Below are positions 21,489-33,358 of a stretch of 64,000 nucleotides of DNA, piece by piece. Under the pieces are notes generated by a model. The model had not been told where the DNA came from. It worked only from the letters and a program-made list of their open reading frames with translations, and searched no databases. The stretch spans positions 127,473 to 191,472 of the forward strand of contig WTPW01000607.1 in NCBI GenBank assembly GCA_009809945.1, written 5' to 3'. Both the position numbers and the translations under genes were made by a program. The number at the start of each line of letters is the position of its first letter. Position 1 is the first letter of the stretch. This stretch comes from Gigaspora margarita. Taxonomy: Eukaryota > Glomeromycota > Glomeromycetes > Diversisporales > Gigasporaceae.

Positions 21489-22893
21489 CCTATTTTCCAA
21501 TACTGCTCTTCCTTTTTTAATACCACTATTATTTTTTAATTATACTACTTCCTTATTTATAACAGTTATTCACATTTTTATAACACTTATATATTGTGCC
21601 AAGATTTTGTACTATCTTTTCTATATCATATCTAATCTAAAACCAATTCTTGTATTACCAACAATGTGGCCAAGAATAAATATGGAAATAAATAATATAA
21701 GGTATACAAGTGAAACTGGAAACAGTAAATACACAGCCGAAATAAGTAATATAGAATAAAATATTACCTACCGTATTTTCCCCAAAATAAGCTACCTTCA
21801 AAAATAAGCTACCCCCCTCTTTTGGTCAAAAAATTCCAAAACGTCTTTAACCCGAAAATAAGCTACCCCCACGATCGACAAAAGTCATTACATAGTAAAG
21901 TCCAAATTTTTCTATGTAAATCGATTAAAGTCGCTTAAGTAAACTTATTTAGAAGAGCAAAATACATATACTCTGAAATTTTTGTTAAGATTGGAGAACC
22001 TTTTATTATTTGACTTTTGAATTTTACGTTCAGCGAAAAAATTAAAATTTTTTAAAAAAATATATTCGACGAAAGTAAAAATTAAAAGTTAAATAATAAA
22101 AGGTTCTCCAATATTGACAAAATTTCAGAATAAGTGTATTTTGACCTTCCAAATAAGTTTACTTAGGCGATATTAATCGATTTATATAGTAAAATTTGGA
22201 CTTTACTATGTAGCAACTTTCTGCGATTAGGCAAAAATCGATTTTACCTGAAAATAAGCTACCCCGATTTTTTGTGTAACTTTTTGCCCAAAAAAAGGTA
22301 GCTTATTTTCGGGAAAATACAGTATTATAATACCCATCTTCCTTCTTTTTTTAATACCACTATTATTTTTTAATTATACTACTTCCTTATCTATAATAGC
22401 TATTCATATTTCTTCAATATTTACACCTTGTGCCAATATTTTGCACTGACTTTTCTATATCATATTTAATTTAAAACCAATTTTTGTATTACTAACAATG
22501 CAGTAAAGAATAAATATAGAAATAAATAGTCTAAGGTATACAAATGAAATTGAAAACAATGAATACATAGCCAAAATAAGTAATACGAAATAAATTATTA
22601 CCTATTATGATGCCTATCTTTCAACACTAACCTTCCTTTTTTAATACTACTATTATTTTTAATTATACTACTTCCTTATTATAACAGTCATTCATATTTC
22701 TACAATACTTACACCTTGTACCGAGATTTCATACTGCCTTTTTTACATCATATGTAATCTAAAACCAATTCTTGTATTACCAACAATGCAGTAAAGAATA
22801 AATATGGAAATAAATAATATAAGGTATACAAATAAAACTAGAAACAATGAATACATAGCTAAAATAAGTAATATGAAAAAACATTACTTATTA
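21489..22893. repeat. 285 bp tandem repeat, three copies, one split by a MITE
   Basis: Copies at 21489-21770, 22323-22612 and 22613-22893 share TACTACTTCCTTAT, TGTGCCAAGATTTTG and AAAACCAATTCTTGTATTAC in the same order. A MITE (21771-22322) sits at the boundary of copies 1 and 2. Copies differ by roughly a tenth of positions. Confidence 0.8.
21771..22322. mobile_element. pogo-like MITE, GAAAATAAGCTACC family, copy 1
   Basis: Left end CCGTATTTTCCCCAAAATAAG and right end complement of CTGTATTTTCCCGAAAATAA, TA on both sides. Comparison with the uninterrupted tandem repeat junction (ATTACCTATTAT) shows a clean TA duplication. The centre is a palindrome containing AGTAAACTTATTTAGAAG. Confidence 0.8.
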
Positions 22894-22914
22894 TAACCAA
22901 TCCACATGGGTCAC

Positions 22915-23040
22915 CATATGGGTATCCTGCAGGTTGACTCATGGGTGTCCCGCAGATTGACCCATAGGTGTCCTGCAGGTTGACCAATGGGTGACCCACA
23001 GGTTGATTCATGGGTCACCTGTAGGTTGACTACTCAGGTG
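22915..23040. repeat. minisatellite, CATGGGTGTCCTGCAGGTTG word
   Basis: Five to six copies of a 27-30 bp unit containing (A/T)GGGTGNCC and GCAGGTTGA. It could be one end of a word-ended element whose partner is not seen. Confidence 0.7.
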
Positions 23041-23162
23041 ATCATAATTCAATTCAGGTTACTTGCTCATATGCGGATAACCCAGGTGAGACTTATCTGG
23101 GTCAGAACATTATTTATATAGATAACCAATAATTCTAAAGATATTTAGATAAACTAGTTACT

Positions 23163-23260
23163 TTAAAGATACTGTATGTGTCTGAAAATAAGCTATTTTT
23201 TTGAACAATTTTGGATACAAAAAATCTGGGATAGCTTATTTTTGGATAAAATTAATTTTT
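23163..23260. mobile_element. fragment of the GAAAATAAGCTA MITE family
   Basis: TACTGTATGTGTCTGAAAAT followed by AAGCTATTTTT, and near 23232 the inverted AGCTTATTTTTGG. Short and partly decayed. The open frame 23176-23403 overlying it is not considered a gene. Confidence 0.5.
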
Positions 23261-23814
23261 GGTCAATTACCAATAGTTGTTATATAGTAAAGTCCAAATT
23301 CTACTATATAAATCTGTTATTAGGGAAGTGCCATTTATTACATAATTTTAAAAGAGAAGGAAGGGGGTTAGCAGTCTATCATGTCTATATATTATATATA
23401 TGAATTATTATTAGCTACTAATTAAATCACAGGAAGGGGAGGGTATGACAGACCAGACTCAAACCGGACTTTAGTCAAGTCTGAGTCTGGTCTGATTTTT
23501 GGACCGGACTCAGACTTTTATATTCAGACTTTTTAGTCAAGTCTGAGTCTGGTCTGGGTCTGGTCCGAAGTCTGCAGAATGGTCTGAGTCCGAATATATT
23601 TATATGTATTTTTTGGCACTGAACAAGTTTACTTAGTGCATTTTGTTAGAATAAATTAGTAAAATTTTATGAATCTAAGATTTTATAGAATTTTATTAAT
23701 AAAATTTTATAAAATCTTATAATTCGCAAATATTTATTAATTAATTCTAACAAAATTCACTAAGTAAACTTGTTCAGCACCTAAATATGCATCAAAACTA
23801 TACTTGCCGCCCAA

Positions 23815-24000
23815 ATTAGTGGCCCAGGATAAAATCCCAAATCCCAAATAGTTAAAACCTATTTGGGATTTTAATATCAAAAGTGCCAAATGCCCAAATA
23901 GTATTTACCTTTTATATTTATCCCAAATCCCAAAATCATTCCAAATCCCAAATTTATCCCAAATCCTAAAATTAGTCAAATCCCAAAATATGTAATTAAT
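23815..24000. repeat. ATCCCAAATCCCAAA word block
   Basis: Dense tandem copies of ATCCCAAA/TTGGGAT. It is the inverted partner of the ATTTGGGATTTGTACCTA array at 25795. The two blocks probably are the ends of one element nested in the 4 kb foldback, with part of its right end in the gap. Confidence 0.55.
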
Positions 24001-24028
24001 AATCTAGTAGCAATGCATATACAACATA

Positions 24029-24548
24029 CCATATTTTCCCTCTCTTTTGGTCAAAAAACTCCAAAACGTCTTTAACCCAAAAATAAGCTACCCTACGATC
24101 GACAATAGTCACTACATAGTAAAGTCCAAATTTTTCTATGTAAATCGATTAATGTCGCTTAAGTAAACTTATTTAGAAGATCAATATACATGTACTCTAA
24201 AATTATTGTCAAGATTGGAGAACTTTTTATTATTTGACTTTTGAATTTTACGTTTGGCAAAAAAATTAAAATTTTTTAAAAAAATATATTCGACGAACGT
24301 AAAAATTAAAAGTTAAATAATAAAAAGTTCTCCAATATTGACAAAAATTTTAGAATAGGTGTATTTTGATCTTCCAAATAAGTTTACTTAAGCGATATTA
24401 ATCGATTTACATAGTAAAATTTGGACTTTACTATGTAGCAACTTTCTGCGATTAGCCAAAAATCAATTTTACCTGAAAATAAGCTACCTCAGATTTTTTG
24501 TGTAACTTTTTGCCCAAAAAAAGGTAGCTTATTTTCGGGAAAATATGG
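24029..24548. mobile_element. pogo-like MITE, copy 2
   Basis: Very close to the copy at 21771, with the same central palindrome. Ends CCATATTTTCCC and complement of CCATATTTTCCCGAAAATAA. It is flanked by a 13 bp direct repeat CATATACAACATA (24016-24028 and 24549-24561) rather than only TA. Confidence 0.8.
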
Positions 24549-24561
24549 CATATACAACATA

Positions 24562-25794
24562 TGTACATAGAATATTTAAGTTTCAAAAGTTTCAAAGTTT
24601 CACTTCATACTGTTATTCATATAATTTACCAACCTGTAGTGAAATTGCAAAAAAAAGAGCTTGTCATGTAGTGTTTGGTTTGTTATAGTATGCTTGTTAT
24701 AGTGCATATGTTATAGTGTTCATTATGAACAGGTTTATAATTTTCAGAGTTATTTGTAGTTTATTTAACATCTTGTATAATTTATTTTATATTTTAATAT
24801 TAATTTAAAATTAAGTAATTACTAGATTATTAAAACAGATACAATTGAATCTATATCAATACAGTAATTTTTAAAATAACAAATTATATAAATTTTTATT
24901 TTTATTTTGTAATGTATTTGAAAGTTTACTAAATTTCTTGATAGCAAATCTTCTAATCAATATAGTAAACTCTTTATTTTATTATATAAGAGGATTATAT
25001 TTTTATATACTATTAGAACTACTAAATATTATTGGGTCAAAACATATTAAGCTTGCAAATTTTGAAATATTAACAATTAAATTTGCTAGTATGTTCTGCA
25101 TTAATTTTAAACTATGTTGGCTTTTAGAATTATAAAATACAATATATAATTTGAAACAAATTTAATATATACATTTTTTAATTTACTTTATAGTTATGTT
25201 TTACAATTATTCACTAAAGATTAAATAAATTGTATAAGAAGAAAATTTTTTAATTAAGTTGTGACAAAACAAACTCATCTCTAATAAACTTTTTAATTAA
25301 TTTCAAGTTAATTTATAAAAATTTTTTTTAAGGCTTAATAATATTCTTTCAAAAATTATAAGTATATAAGTAAGTTTTACAAGTACAATTAGTATCACAA
25401 ATAGATAATAAATCACTATAAATATAAAAGTAAAATTGTTTTGCAGAAGTAGTTGTCTTTTCAATAATTATTTTGCAATAATTAATATAATAAGAATAAA
25501 TATAAAAGCAAGATTGCTATTTGTAATAATATATATTTAAATATCAAATTTATTGTATTTAAGTTTTTTTTTTTTATACATATTAAGTTCCAAAAAGAAA
25601 TTGAATTTTACTTAAATGAATCTGAAAAAGATGAAGGAGGACACTGATACCAAGGATGATATTTAGAATACAAGAAATTATTTCAAAAGTTATTGCATAT
25701 AAAATTTAAGTTCATTAACAATTAAAAATTATTATTATTAGTTATTATCTGTTATATTAAATTTATTTTTAATTTAAAATTAGTATTTATCTGA
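24562..25794. other. AT-rich, no supported gene
   Basis: About 80 percent A+T or more. The 65-codon open frame at 24938-25135 is Leu/Ile/Tyr-rich, as expected by chance here. A TTATAGT triplet word occurs near 24685-24720. Confidence 0.4.
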
Positions 25795-26005
25795 ATTTTG
25801 TATCTAATTTGGGATTTGTATCTAATTTGGAATTTGTATCTAATTTGAAATTTGTATCTAATTTGGGATTTTTACCTAATTTGGAATTTGTACCTAATTT
25901 GGGATTTGTACCTAATTTGGGATTTGTACCTAATTTGGGATTTGTACCTAATTTGGGATTTGTACCTAATTTGGGATTTGTACCTAATTTGGGATTTGTA
26001 CCTAA
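25795..26005. repeat. 18 bp tandem repeat TTTGGGATTTGTACCTAA
   Basis: At least eleven copies, the last seven nearly identical, running straight into the gap. The gap is therefore probably caused by this array. The two long open frames that cross it are translations of the repeat and of N only. Confidence 0.9.
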
Positions 26006-26974
26006 NNNNNNNNNNNNNNNNNNNNNNNNNNNNNNNNNNNNNNNNNNNNNNNNNNNNNNNNNNNNNNNNNNNNNNNNNNNNNNNNNNNNNNNNNNNNNNN
26101 NNNNNNNNNNNNNNNNNNNNNNNNNNNNNNNNNNNNNNNNNNNNNNNNNNNNNNNNNNNNNNNNNNNNNNNNNNNNNNNNNNNNNNNNNNNNNNNNNNNN
26201 NNNNNNNNNNNNNNNNNNNNNNNNNNNNNNNNNNNNNNNNNNNNNNNNNNNNNNNNNNNNNNNNNNNNNNNNNNNNNNNNNNNNNNNNNNNNNNNNNNNN
26301 NNNNNNNNNNNNNNNNNNNNNNNNNNNNNNNNNNNNNNNNNNNNNNNNNNNNNNNNNNNNNNNNNNNNNNNNNNNNNNNNNNNNNNNNNNNNNNNNNNNN
26401 NNNNNNNNNNNNNNNNNNNNNNNNNNNNNNNNNNNNNNNNNNNNNNNNNNNNNNNNNNNNNNNNNNNNNNNNNNNNNNNNNNNNNNNNNNNNNNNNNNNN
26501 NNNNNNNNNNNNNNNNNNNNNNNNNNNNNNNNNNNNNNNNNNNNNNNNNNNNNNNNNNNNNNNNNNNNNNNNNNNNNNNNNNNNNNNNNNNNNNNNNNNN
26601 NNNNNNNNNNNNNNNNNNNNNNNNNNNNNNNNNNNNNNNNNNNNNNNNNNNNNNNNNNNNNNNNNNNNNNNNNNNNNNNNNNNNNNNNNNNNNNNNNNNN
26701 NNNNNNNNNNNNNNNNNNNNNNNNNNNNNNNNNNNNNNNNNNNNNNNNNNNNNNNNNNNNNNNNNNNNNNNNNNNNNNNNNNNNNNNNNNNNNNNNNNNN
26801 NNNNNNNNNNNNNNNNNNNNNNNNNNNNNNNNNNNNNNNNNNNNNNNNNNNNNNNNNNNNNNNNNNNNNNNNNNNNNNNNNNNNNNNNNNNNNNNNNNNN
26901 NNNNNNNNNNNNNNNNNNNNNNNNNNNNNNNNNNNNNNNNNNNNNNNNNNNNNNNNNNNNNNNNNNNNNNNNNN
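26006..26974. other. assembly gap (969 N)
   Basis: Run of N following the 18 bp tandem array. Confidence 0.99.
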
Positions 26975-28659
26975 ATTAAATTGGCAGGGTTGCTTTTATT
27001 TTACTTGAAATTTGGAGATAAGATGTTAAATTTTGTCTTTTTTGATCAAAAATCCAAAATTGTGCATCAAATCTCTAAATTTCAAGTAAAATAAAAACAA
27101 AATAGCCATTTTGATGTATGTTTAGGTGCTGAACAAGTTTACTAGTGCATTTTGTTAGAATTAATTAATAAATATTTGCGAATTATAAGATTTTATAAAA
27201 TTTTATTAATAAAATTCTATAAAATTTTATGATTTATAAAATTTTACTAATTTATTCTAACAAAATGCACTAAGTAAACTTGTTCAGCGCCAAAAAATAT
27301 ATATAAATATATTCAGACTCAGACCAGTCTGCAGACTTCGGACCAGACCCAGACCGGACTCATAGTTGAGTCTGAGTCTGGTCTAAAGTCTGAAATTAGT
27401 AAAATTTAGAGTCTGAGTCTGGTCTGATCCCGGACCGGATCCTGTCCGGACCTAGGAGCACTAGTATGACCCTCTAATAAAAATAAATTACATAATAAAC
27501 AGCACTTCTCTTAGTGCTTAAGTAAACATACAGTGACACCCCCCTAAGTGCATGCTCTGGGGACCGGGTATAAGTATGCATTTAGAGAGGGTATGCATTT
27601 ATAGAATTTATGTAGTTACACCTCTCTAAATGCATGTTTTAGAAATCAAATATAAATATGCATTTAGAGAGGGTAGAATATAAATTTAAATTACTGTATA
27701 TGCAAACTGGTTTTTAAAATAGATCGCAACTAGTAATAACAATACTTTGCGCCTTTAGGTGTTGTATGTAATTCAGATTGTGAAAAAAATAATTAAATTG
27801 TGGGAATTTTAAAAATATTTACTGAATCTGGTAAGGCGGGATTATAATAATACTCCATTTTTAGAAGACAGTACCGCGGTACGCTTTTTAATGTTCTTGT
27901 TCTAGCCCATTTTACGTTCCTTAACTATACAGATTAGCAATTAGAAATTCTCACAGGCACAACGAGGCTTTTTTTATATTCCATTTTTAGAAAACAGTAC
28001 CATGGTACAGCGCAAAATCAAGAATTTTTTTTTGATGTAAAATTATCATTTCTTGTGCCATTGACTACTTTTAACAATGGTACGAAAAAATTTTTAATTA
28101 AGTGTAAAAAATGAAAACCCGGGCACCAAGAATTTTTTAGTCTGATCTATCCAGCAAGAGCACATAATTAAGGATTCAATCATTTGAATTTAGACACATT
28201 CTCGTACGTAGATTCACTTAATTTAAATTATTAAATATTAAAATTACCTTTCACTTTATGTAGTCTAAAGTAATTTCCTATTTCATCTCGATTCCAGTTC
28301 NACTCTGGGTTTGTGCTTAGGACTATGTAAAANGTCACTTGAATATATGCATCTNGTGCAATGNGAACTTTATTATTAATTTACTCATGATTATTATTAC
28401 AAAATANAATAAATCTATCNGNCTTCTTTGAGTTTANCCNATTAATTTTTTTTTCACATGGAATCAAATTCATNAAACATGTAATTTAGAAAACTTCGCG
28501 TGNCATAAAGCTTTATTGACTTGGTGGTAAAAAACGACACACTATAGAAGCAAAAAAAAACATTAAAAAATTTTTATTTGATTATACATATAACAAAGCT
28601 ATAAAAACTTTAAATAAACTTATCTTATGCGTAGTCTTTTTTTTTTCGTTCAAAAAAAA

Positions 28660-30456
28660 ATGCCCCCAAGAACAACTCTTACTGACATGCAAAAACAAGA
28701 GCTTTGTATTTACGCTCGTGATAATAAAAAAACTTAGTCCCAATATATTGAATGGATTAAGAATAAGTGGAATCTTAAAATTAATGAAAGTACAGTTTCG
28801 CGTATTTTGAAAACAAGCGAAGAACGACTCAAAAATGAAATCGTTAATTCTAACGCAAAGCAGCACAGAAATGTTACTTACCCGGAACTTGATCTCGCTC
28901 TCAAAGAGTTCGTGCTGATTTATCAGCATCAGACAATTTTAAATGATGCTTTACTTATAGAAAAAGTGAAGGCACTTGCTGATGGTTTGGGAATTCCTCA
29001 AGGAGCATTAAACTTTTCACCTGGTTGGCTTTATAAATTCAAAAATCGAAATAGTATTCGTTTACGCTTGCTTCACAGAGAATCTGCATCTGCTGATGAG
29101 GTAGCAATTAGCAACATTCTCCCAGTATTAAAAAATCTATGTACAAATTATCCTGCGGAAAGAATCTATAACATAGACGAAACTGGTCTTTTTTATCGGT
29201 ATGGGCATTTTCATATTTCTTAGTGCCGCCAAGGGAAAATGTCCCTTTGGGCTTTAAAAGCCCAAAGGGCATTTTCTCTTGGCAGCACTCGTGTATTTTT
29301 TTTTTAAATTGCATTACTAATATTTACCTTTAGATTGGAACCTGATAAATCATTGGCAACTCAACGTCTTTCTTGGCGTAAAATAAACAAAGAACGCATC
29401 TCAATTGCACTTTGTACAAATGCTGACAGTTCACATAAATTGAATTCTCTAGTAATCAGAAAATATAAAAAACCATGCTGCTTCAAGAATGTCAACATTA
29501 GTAATTTGCCCGTAGAATACAGAAACAGTGCCAAAGCTTGGATGATTACATCCCTCTTTCAAACATGGGTTGAAGAATTTGATCGTCAAGTTGGTCTTAG
29601 GTATCGGGGCCAACGTGTGCTCTTGCTTCTTGACAATTGCCCTAGCCATGATATCAATGGCGTTAATCTCCAATATACAGATGTACAATTCTTGTCGCCG
29701 AATACAACTTCAAGGATTTAGCCTATGGATGCCAGGATCATTTTGAGCTTCAAGAGGCATTATCATCACCTTCATGTTCGGTAAGCTTGCTTTTGTTTTT
29801 TTTTTTAAAAAAAAAAATTCTTGTGTAAATTCGAATTGTATTACTAATTATATCTTTTAAGTTGGATGCTACAAGAAGTCGAAAAAGGAGAGAAAGCAGA
29901 AGATCTAAAAATGAATGTGTTACAAGCTATCCATTATATCATTCAAAGTTGGGATGAAATTAATAGCAATACAATTCGAAATTGCTGGTACCACACACAA
30001 ATTCTTCCTGAAGATACTAACCTTTACTTACGAAGCTTCTTAGAATATCATCATNAAACTACAGACTCTGTGCTTGATGACATTGCANATGCACTTGAAG
30101 CACTTGACTTCCTNGACCCTATGCAAGTTGATGAGTTTTTGGGAATCTCCGAAGAAAACGTCATTTATGAAGTTCCTTCGGATGATTGAGTTATTACTGA
30201 GCTTGTTGAAATATTCAGAACTGATGATTCAATTGTTACCGACTTGGAAGATACAGACGATAGCTTTGAAATCTCCATGGTTAGTGCCAACATGGCAAGT
30301 ACAAGTCTGGAGACCATACGTGCGTTTTTACTTCAGGAGGATGGTACAGAAGAATATCTCAATATCCTAAGAAAAATTAAAAATTTTATTAGAAGAACAA
30401 AGGTGTGCCAAATGCAACAAGGCAAAATTGATCAATTTTTTATGGGAGGAAATTGA
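28660..30456 (+). pseudogene. Tigger-type DDE transposase, three exons, three in-frame stops
   Basis: Exon 1 28660-29198 holds the CENP-B-like HTH (MPPRTTLTDMQKQEL) and the Tc5-type HTH (SPGWLYKFKNRNSIRLR), and ends in NIDETGLFY with the first catalytic Asp. Intron 29199-29333 uses GTATGG/TTTAG. Exon 2 29334-29780 has the second Asp in LLLLDNCPSHD and the third in PMDARI. Intron 29781-29861 uses GTAAGC/TTAAG. Exon 3 29862-30456 ends QGKIDQFFMGGN. In-frame stops are TAG 28735, TAG 29719 (in place of Gln before PMD) and TGA 30187. All are explained by single C-to-T changes. Apart from these and a few N the coding sequence is whole, so inactivation is recent. Confidence 0.85.
29222..29285. repeat. 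64 bp perfect-looking hairpin inside transposase intron 1
   Basis: TGCCGCCAAGGGAAAATGTC...and its complement through TTTTCTCTTGGCAGCA meet at GGGCTTTTAAAGCCC-like centre, with arms of about 30 bp. It makes up half of the 135 bp intron, leaving donor, a TTACTAAT branch-like site and the acceptor intact. Confidence 0.75.
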
Positions 30457-30841
30457 ATAGAATTTTTTGAATATTTCAATAATGTCCAATATAATAAAGG
30501 TCTAAAGGTCTAGATTTTTTTTCTGCTTGGTTATAACAAAAAAAAAAGAAAAAAGTAAATCGGTTTTATTTTTTACGAGTAAAAATTAAAGTTATCAGTT
30601 ATCGTGTACATACGATCTAAACGTGATAATATTAGATGTGTGTATTTTTTTTATTGGCCAGTTTTTAATATGAGTCACGTGCATACATTTACAGGAGCAT
30701 ATATATATATTTAGAATCCCGAAGTCTTGTGCATATGCAAAATGTAGGGAGTGTCTAAGTCCCGAGCTCGGGAACAAGCTATAGTGTGCATATAAGGAGG
30801 GTTTGCACTTAGGGGGCATGCACTTAGGGGGTGCAACTGTA

Positions 30842-31472
30842 TATGGATTATTTATTTTATTCCTCTTAATTCATCGTTATATATTGGTTAATCACTCTTA
30901 TTCAAATTTTTTATTTATTTATTATTTGATTTTTTTTATTAGTACTTTGATTAAGTATTAATATTTTTACAATTATTTTCTTTTGATTAATTTTTTTTTT
31001 GAACAATTATTTTATTTGCTATTTGCAAATGAATTTTAGTAGCTACTTCATCAATTATATCTTTTAAATTTTTGTTCACTTTTCATCAAATTAATTCAAA
31101 GATTTTATTTTATTTTTTTTTAAGTTTCTTTTAATTATTTTTTTTAATCGATATATTTTTTTTTTGCAAATAATTTTTTTTTCAATTATATATATTTTTT
31201 TAAAAAATTTTGCTTTATACTTTTTGTCAAACTAATTTATATTTACAATTTTATTTTGATTAAAAACTATTATTTTTTCTTTTAAACCTATTTTTATCGA
31301 AGTATTATATATTCTAACTGATAGAATATATATACACAACTTTATTTTTTTACCACTTCTATTTTTTTTATATTATTTATTACTTTTATATTTTATTTAA
31401 AAACAAAAAAAAAATTATATATATATATAAACAAAAAATTTAACCATTATTAATCATCATCAATACAATAAT
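30842..31472. other. AT-rich, no gene seen
   Basis: T-rich low-complexity sequence. Confidence 0.4.
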
Positions 31473-31860
31473 TTATCTATCATTATTTTCACCTTCTTCA
31501 CCTACTTCTTCTTTCTTATCTTCTATATTAACAACTTCCTCCATACTTTTAATTTCATTTTCTTCTTCTTCATTTTCTTCTTCTTCCTCTTCTTCTACTT
31601 CTTCATCTTCATTTTTCTCCACTCCATATCTAAGATTATATAATAGTTCAAAACCTGGAACTAATAAAACTGTTTTCAAATAAGCCAGTTTATCTTCTCT
31701 TTTCTTTAATTCTTTCTTTACTTTAGCTAATTCTTTTCTCAATCTATAATAATTTTAATAATTTAAAAAAAAAAAATAATAATAATTTTTTTTTACCTTT
31801 TAACTTCTTCGATATTATTATTATTATCATTATTATTAGAAAATTACTACTTATTGCCAG
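31473..31860 (-). CDS. partial gene: coiled coil plus acidic tail, unknown
   Basis: The open stretch 31742-31473 reads LRKELAKVKKELKKRE, LAYLKTVLLVPGFELLYNLRYG, then a run rich in Glu, and ends GENNDR. Upstream, the phrase NNNNIEEVKR can be joined through an intron of about 54 bp (GTAAAA donor near 31796, TTATAG acceptor near 31743), which keeps the frame (VKR|LRKEL). No start codon is found further upstream, so it is partial or a pseudogene. The non-repetitive middle argues for a real exon. The acidic tail could be low complexity. Confidence 0.35.
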
Positions 31861-32099
31861 TGATGTTCATTACCAGTGATTAACAAAGATTAATAAAAAG
31901 TTTTTTGCCGAAATAAAAATTAAAATTTGATTAATATTAGGGTTAGAGTAATAACTAGGATGGGGTAGGGGACATAGTTTATACCAAAATTTTACGAGAA
32001 ATTTTTTTTGTTAGAGCCCCAAAGGTGATTTCATAGACAAAATTTAAAGATACAAAATATATATTGGTGATGATTACCACTAGCGATAAATAGCAAACT

Positions 32100-32125
32100 T
32101 CTTATTATTATTATTATTATTATTA

Positions 32126-32165
<40 letters not shown>

Positions 32166-32166
32166 T
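32100..32166. repeat. TTA/ATT microsatellite
   Basis: More than twenty TTA units. The Ile-run open frame on the minus strand is an artefact. 31861-32314 holds nothing else. Confidence 0.9.
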
Positions 32167-32331
32167 GGAACAATAGAAGGAATGTTTAAATGATTACAAC
32201 AAAATGTATGACCCATTGTAAAAAAAAGAATATAAAATTTGAACTTTTGGATAAAAGCAAAAGTGTATATAGTATGACATACAGCCCATAATATATAAAA
32301 AAAAATTTTTTTACCTTTTAACTTTGATATT

Positions 32332-32954
32332 TTTTTTTACTTTATAACCAAGCACTACTTTATTAGATATTTAAGTACAAGTACAAATATGTTCTAACTA
32401 TTATGTATGCAACTACCTAGCATTTCATCAATGTCTAGGCAGGATTGTTGCACTGAGCTTTATTCCTCATAGCAAGCTTCACTGAATCACATAGTCGTAA
32501 ACCTGTTGTTCAGATCGCAGTCCAGACATGCCGCCACAAATTCTTGAAGTATCCTTTTAGACTTCGGCCTCTCAATACGTTTCGTAACTTCAGTTATTCA
32601 AATCGGTGTTCTGACTTAAGGACGACCCTGGGGTTTTGATCCTAACTACTTGCAGCTTCGCTTTACAGTAACTGTTATTCTACAGTATGACCATATGTAG
32701 ACAAGGGTGCAACTAGCTAAACGTGCACTTTTAGTGCCTATTTTAAGTAGTCTGCCTGAAGGTTCCACACTAGCTACAATACCTGCAACTCGCTACAGGA
32801 ATTGCCTATTCCAAACTTTCTGATTTATACTGACACTTCTGATATGGTAGAACCTACAACATAGAATTACGATTTTGCCGCCACCAAAAATCAAACTGGC
32901 AACCTTCCAATTTGCATCCTTGGAGCATAACTGCTATGCTATCGACCTGGAGGA
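32332..32954 (-). mobile_element. tRNA-derived SINE 2 (head type II)
   Basis: Minus-strand head TCGATAGCATAGCAGTTATG (box A-like) and GTTGCCAGTTTGATTTTTGG (box B-like, decayed). The shared tail is at 32700-32830. Poly-T at 32332 is the poly-A tail. A perfect 17 bp duplication CTTTTAACTTTGATATT (32315-32331, 32955-32971) flanks it. Confidence 0.8.
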
Positions 32955-32971
32955 CTTTTAACTTTGATATT

Positions 32972-33357
32972 ATTATTATTATTATTATGAGTAAATCATC
33001 TTTTTACCAGGGGTTATTAATAACCCCCATATAATATAGATTATTTACCACATAATATCATAACGTTAATCAGTTTATATGACCGATCGGATATTAAAAA
33101 CAAACAAATAAATAGGTACCTGATCGCAAGATAATTGAACCTCTGTTTCTTACATTTAACGCCTAAAAAATAGTCTTGAGGGAAACTGGCATGTACTTTG
33201 ATATACAGTATGTAATTCTTTTTCGAGTTCCATCACATTTGTGAATGAGATAACTATGAGAATCATTTTTTGTAAAAATTTTACTAACACATTGCGTTTA
33301 GCTGTGAGAAACGTTTTTTTGTAAAATTTTTACTAACATATCACGTTTTTTTTTTTT
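32972..33357. other. intergenic, nothing recognised
   Basis: An ATT microsatellite, then mixed sequence with a short direct repeat (GTAAAAATTTTACTAACA near 33270 and 33320), poly-T and one N at 33359. Confidence 0.4.
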
Positions 33358-33358
33358 T

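Larger units (their letters stand above)
23450..27463. mobile_element. 4 kb hAT-like foldback element with TCTGAGTCTGGTC word ends
   Basis: Left 23450-23800 and right 27120-27463 are inverted copies. They contain tandem AGTCTGAGTCTGGTC words followed by a hairpin with GCACTGAACAAGTTTACTTA. GTATGAC is duplicated at 23443-23449 and 27464-27470. The right end reads ...GGAGCACTA, i.e. TAGTGCTCC, a YARNG end. The left end lacks the TAGTG, probably through a small deletion. Inside are a CCCAAAT-word block, a MITE, an AT-rich core and a gap. Confidence 0.75.
27531..30839. mobile_element. Tigger/pogo-like DNA transposon
   Basis: Left end CAGTGACACCCCCCTAAGTG and right end complement of CAGTTGCACCCCCTAAGTG, with TA on both sides (27529 and 30840). 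TIR identity is good over about 27 bp. The element carries the transposase pseudogene at 28660-30456. The 5' region has a 33 bp direct repeat containing TTTTTAGAARACAGTACC at 27852 and 27979 and many single Ns between 28301 and 28503. A 3'-terminal second copy lies at 33359-34015. Confidence 0.8.

Noticed and set aside
25809-27008. Long open frames of 375-399 codons
   Set aside because: They translate an 18 bp tandem repeat and then the N gap. There is no information in them.
29108-29688. Minus-strand open frames in the Tigger region
   Set aside because: Shadows of the transposase exons.
31561-31625. Acidic Glu run as evidence of a nuclear protein
   Set aside because: A GAA/GAG-type low-complexity run is common by composition. 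Only the non-repetitive flanks support a gene.
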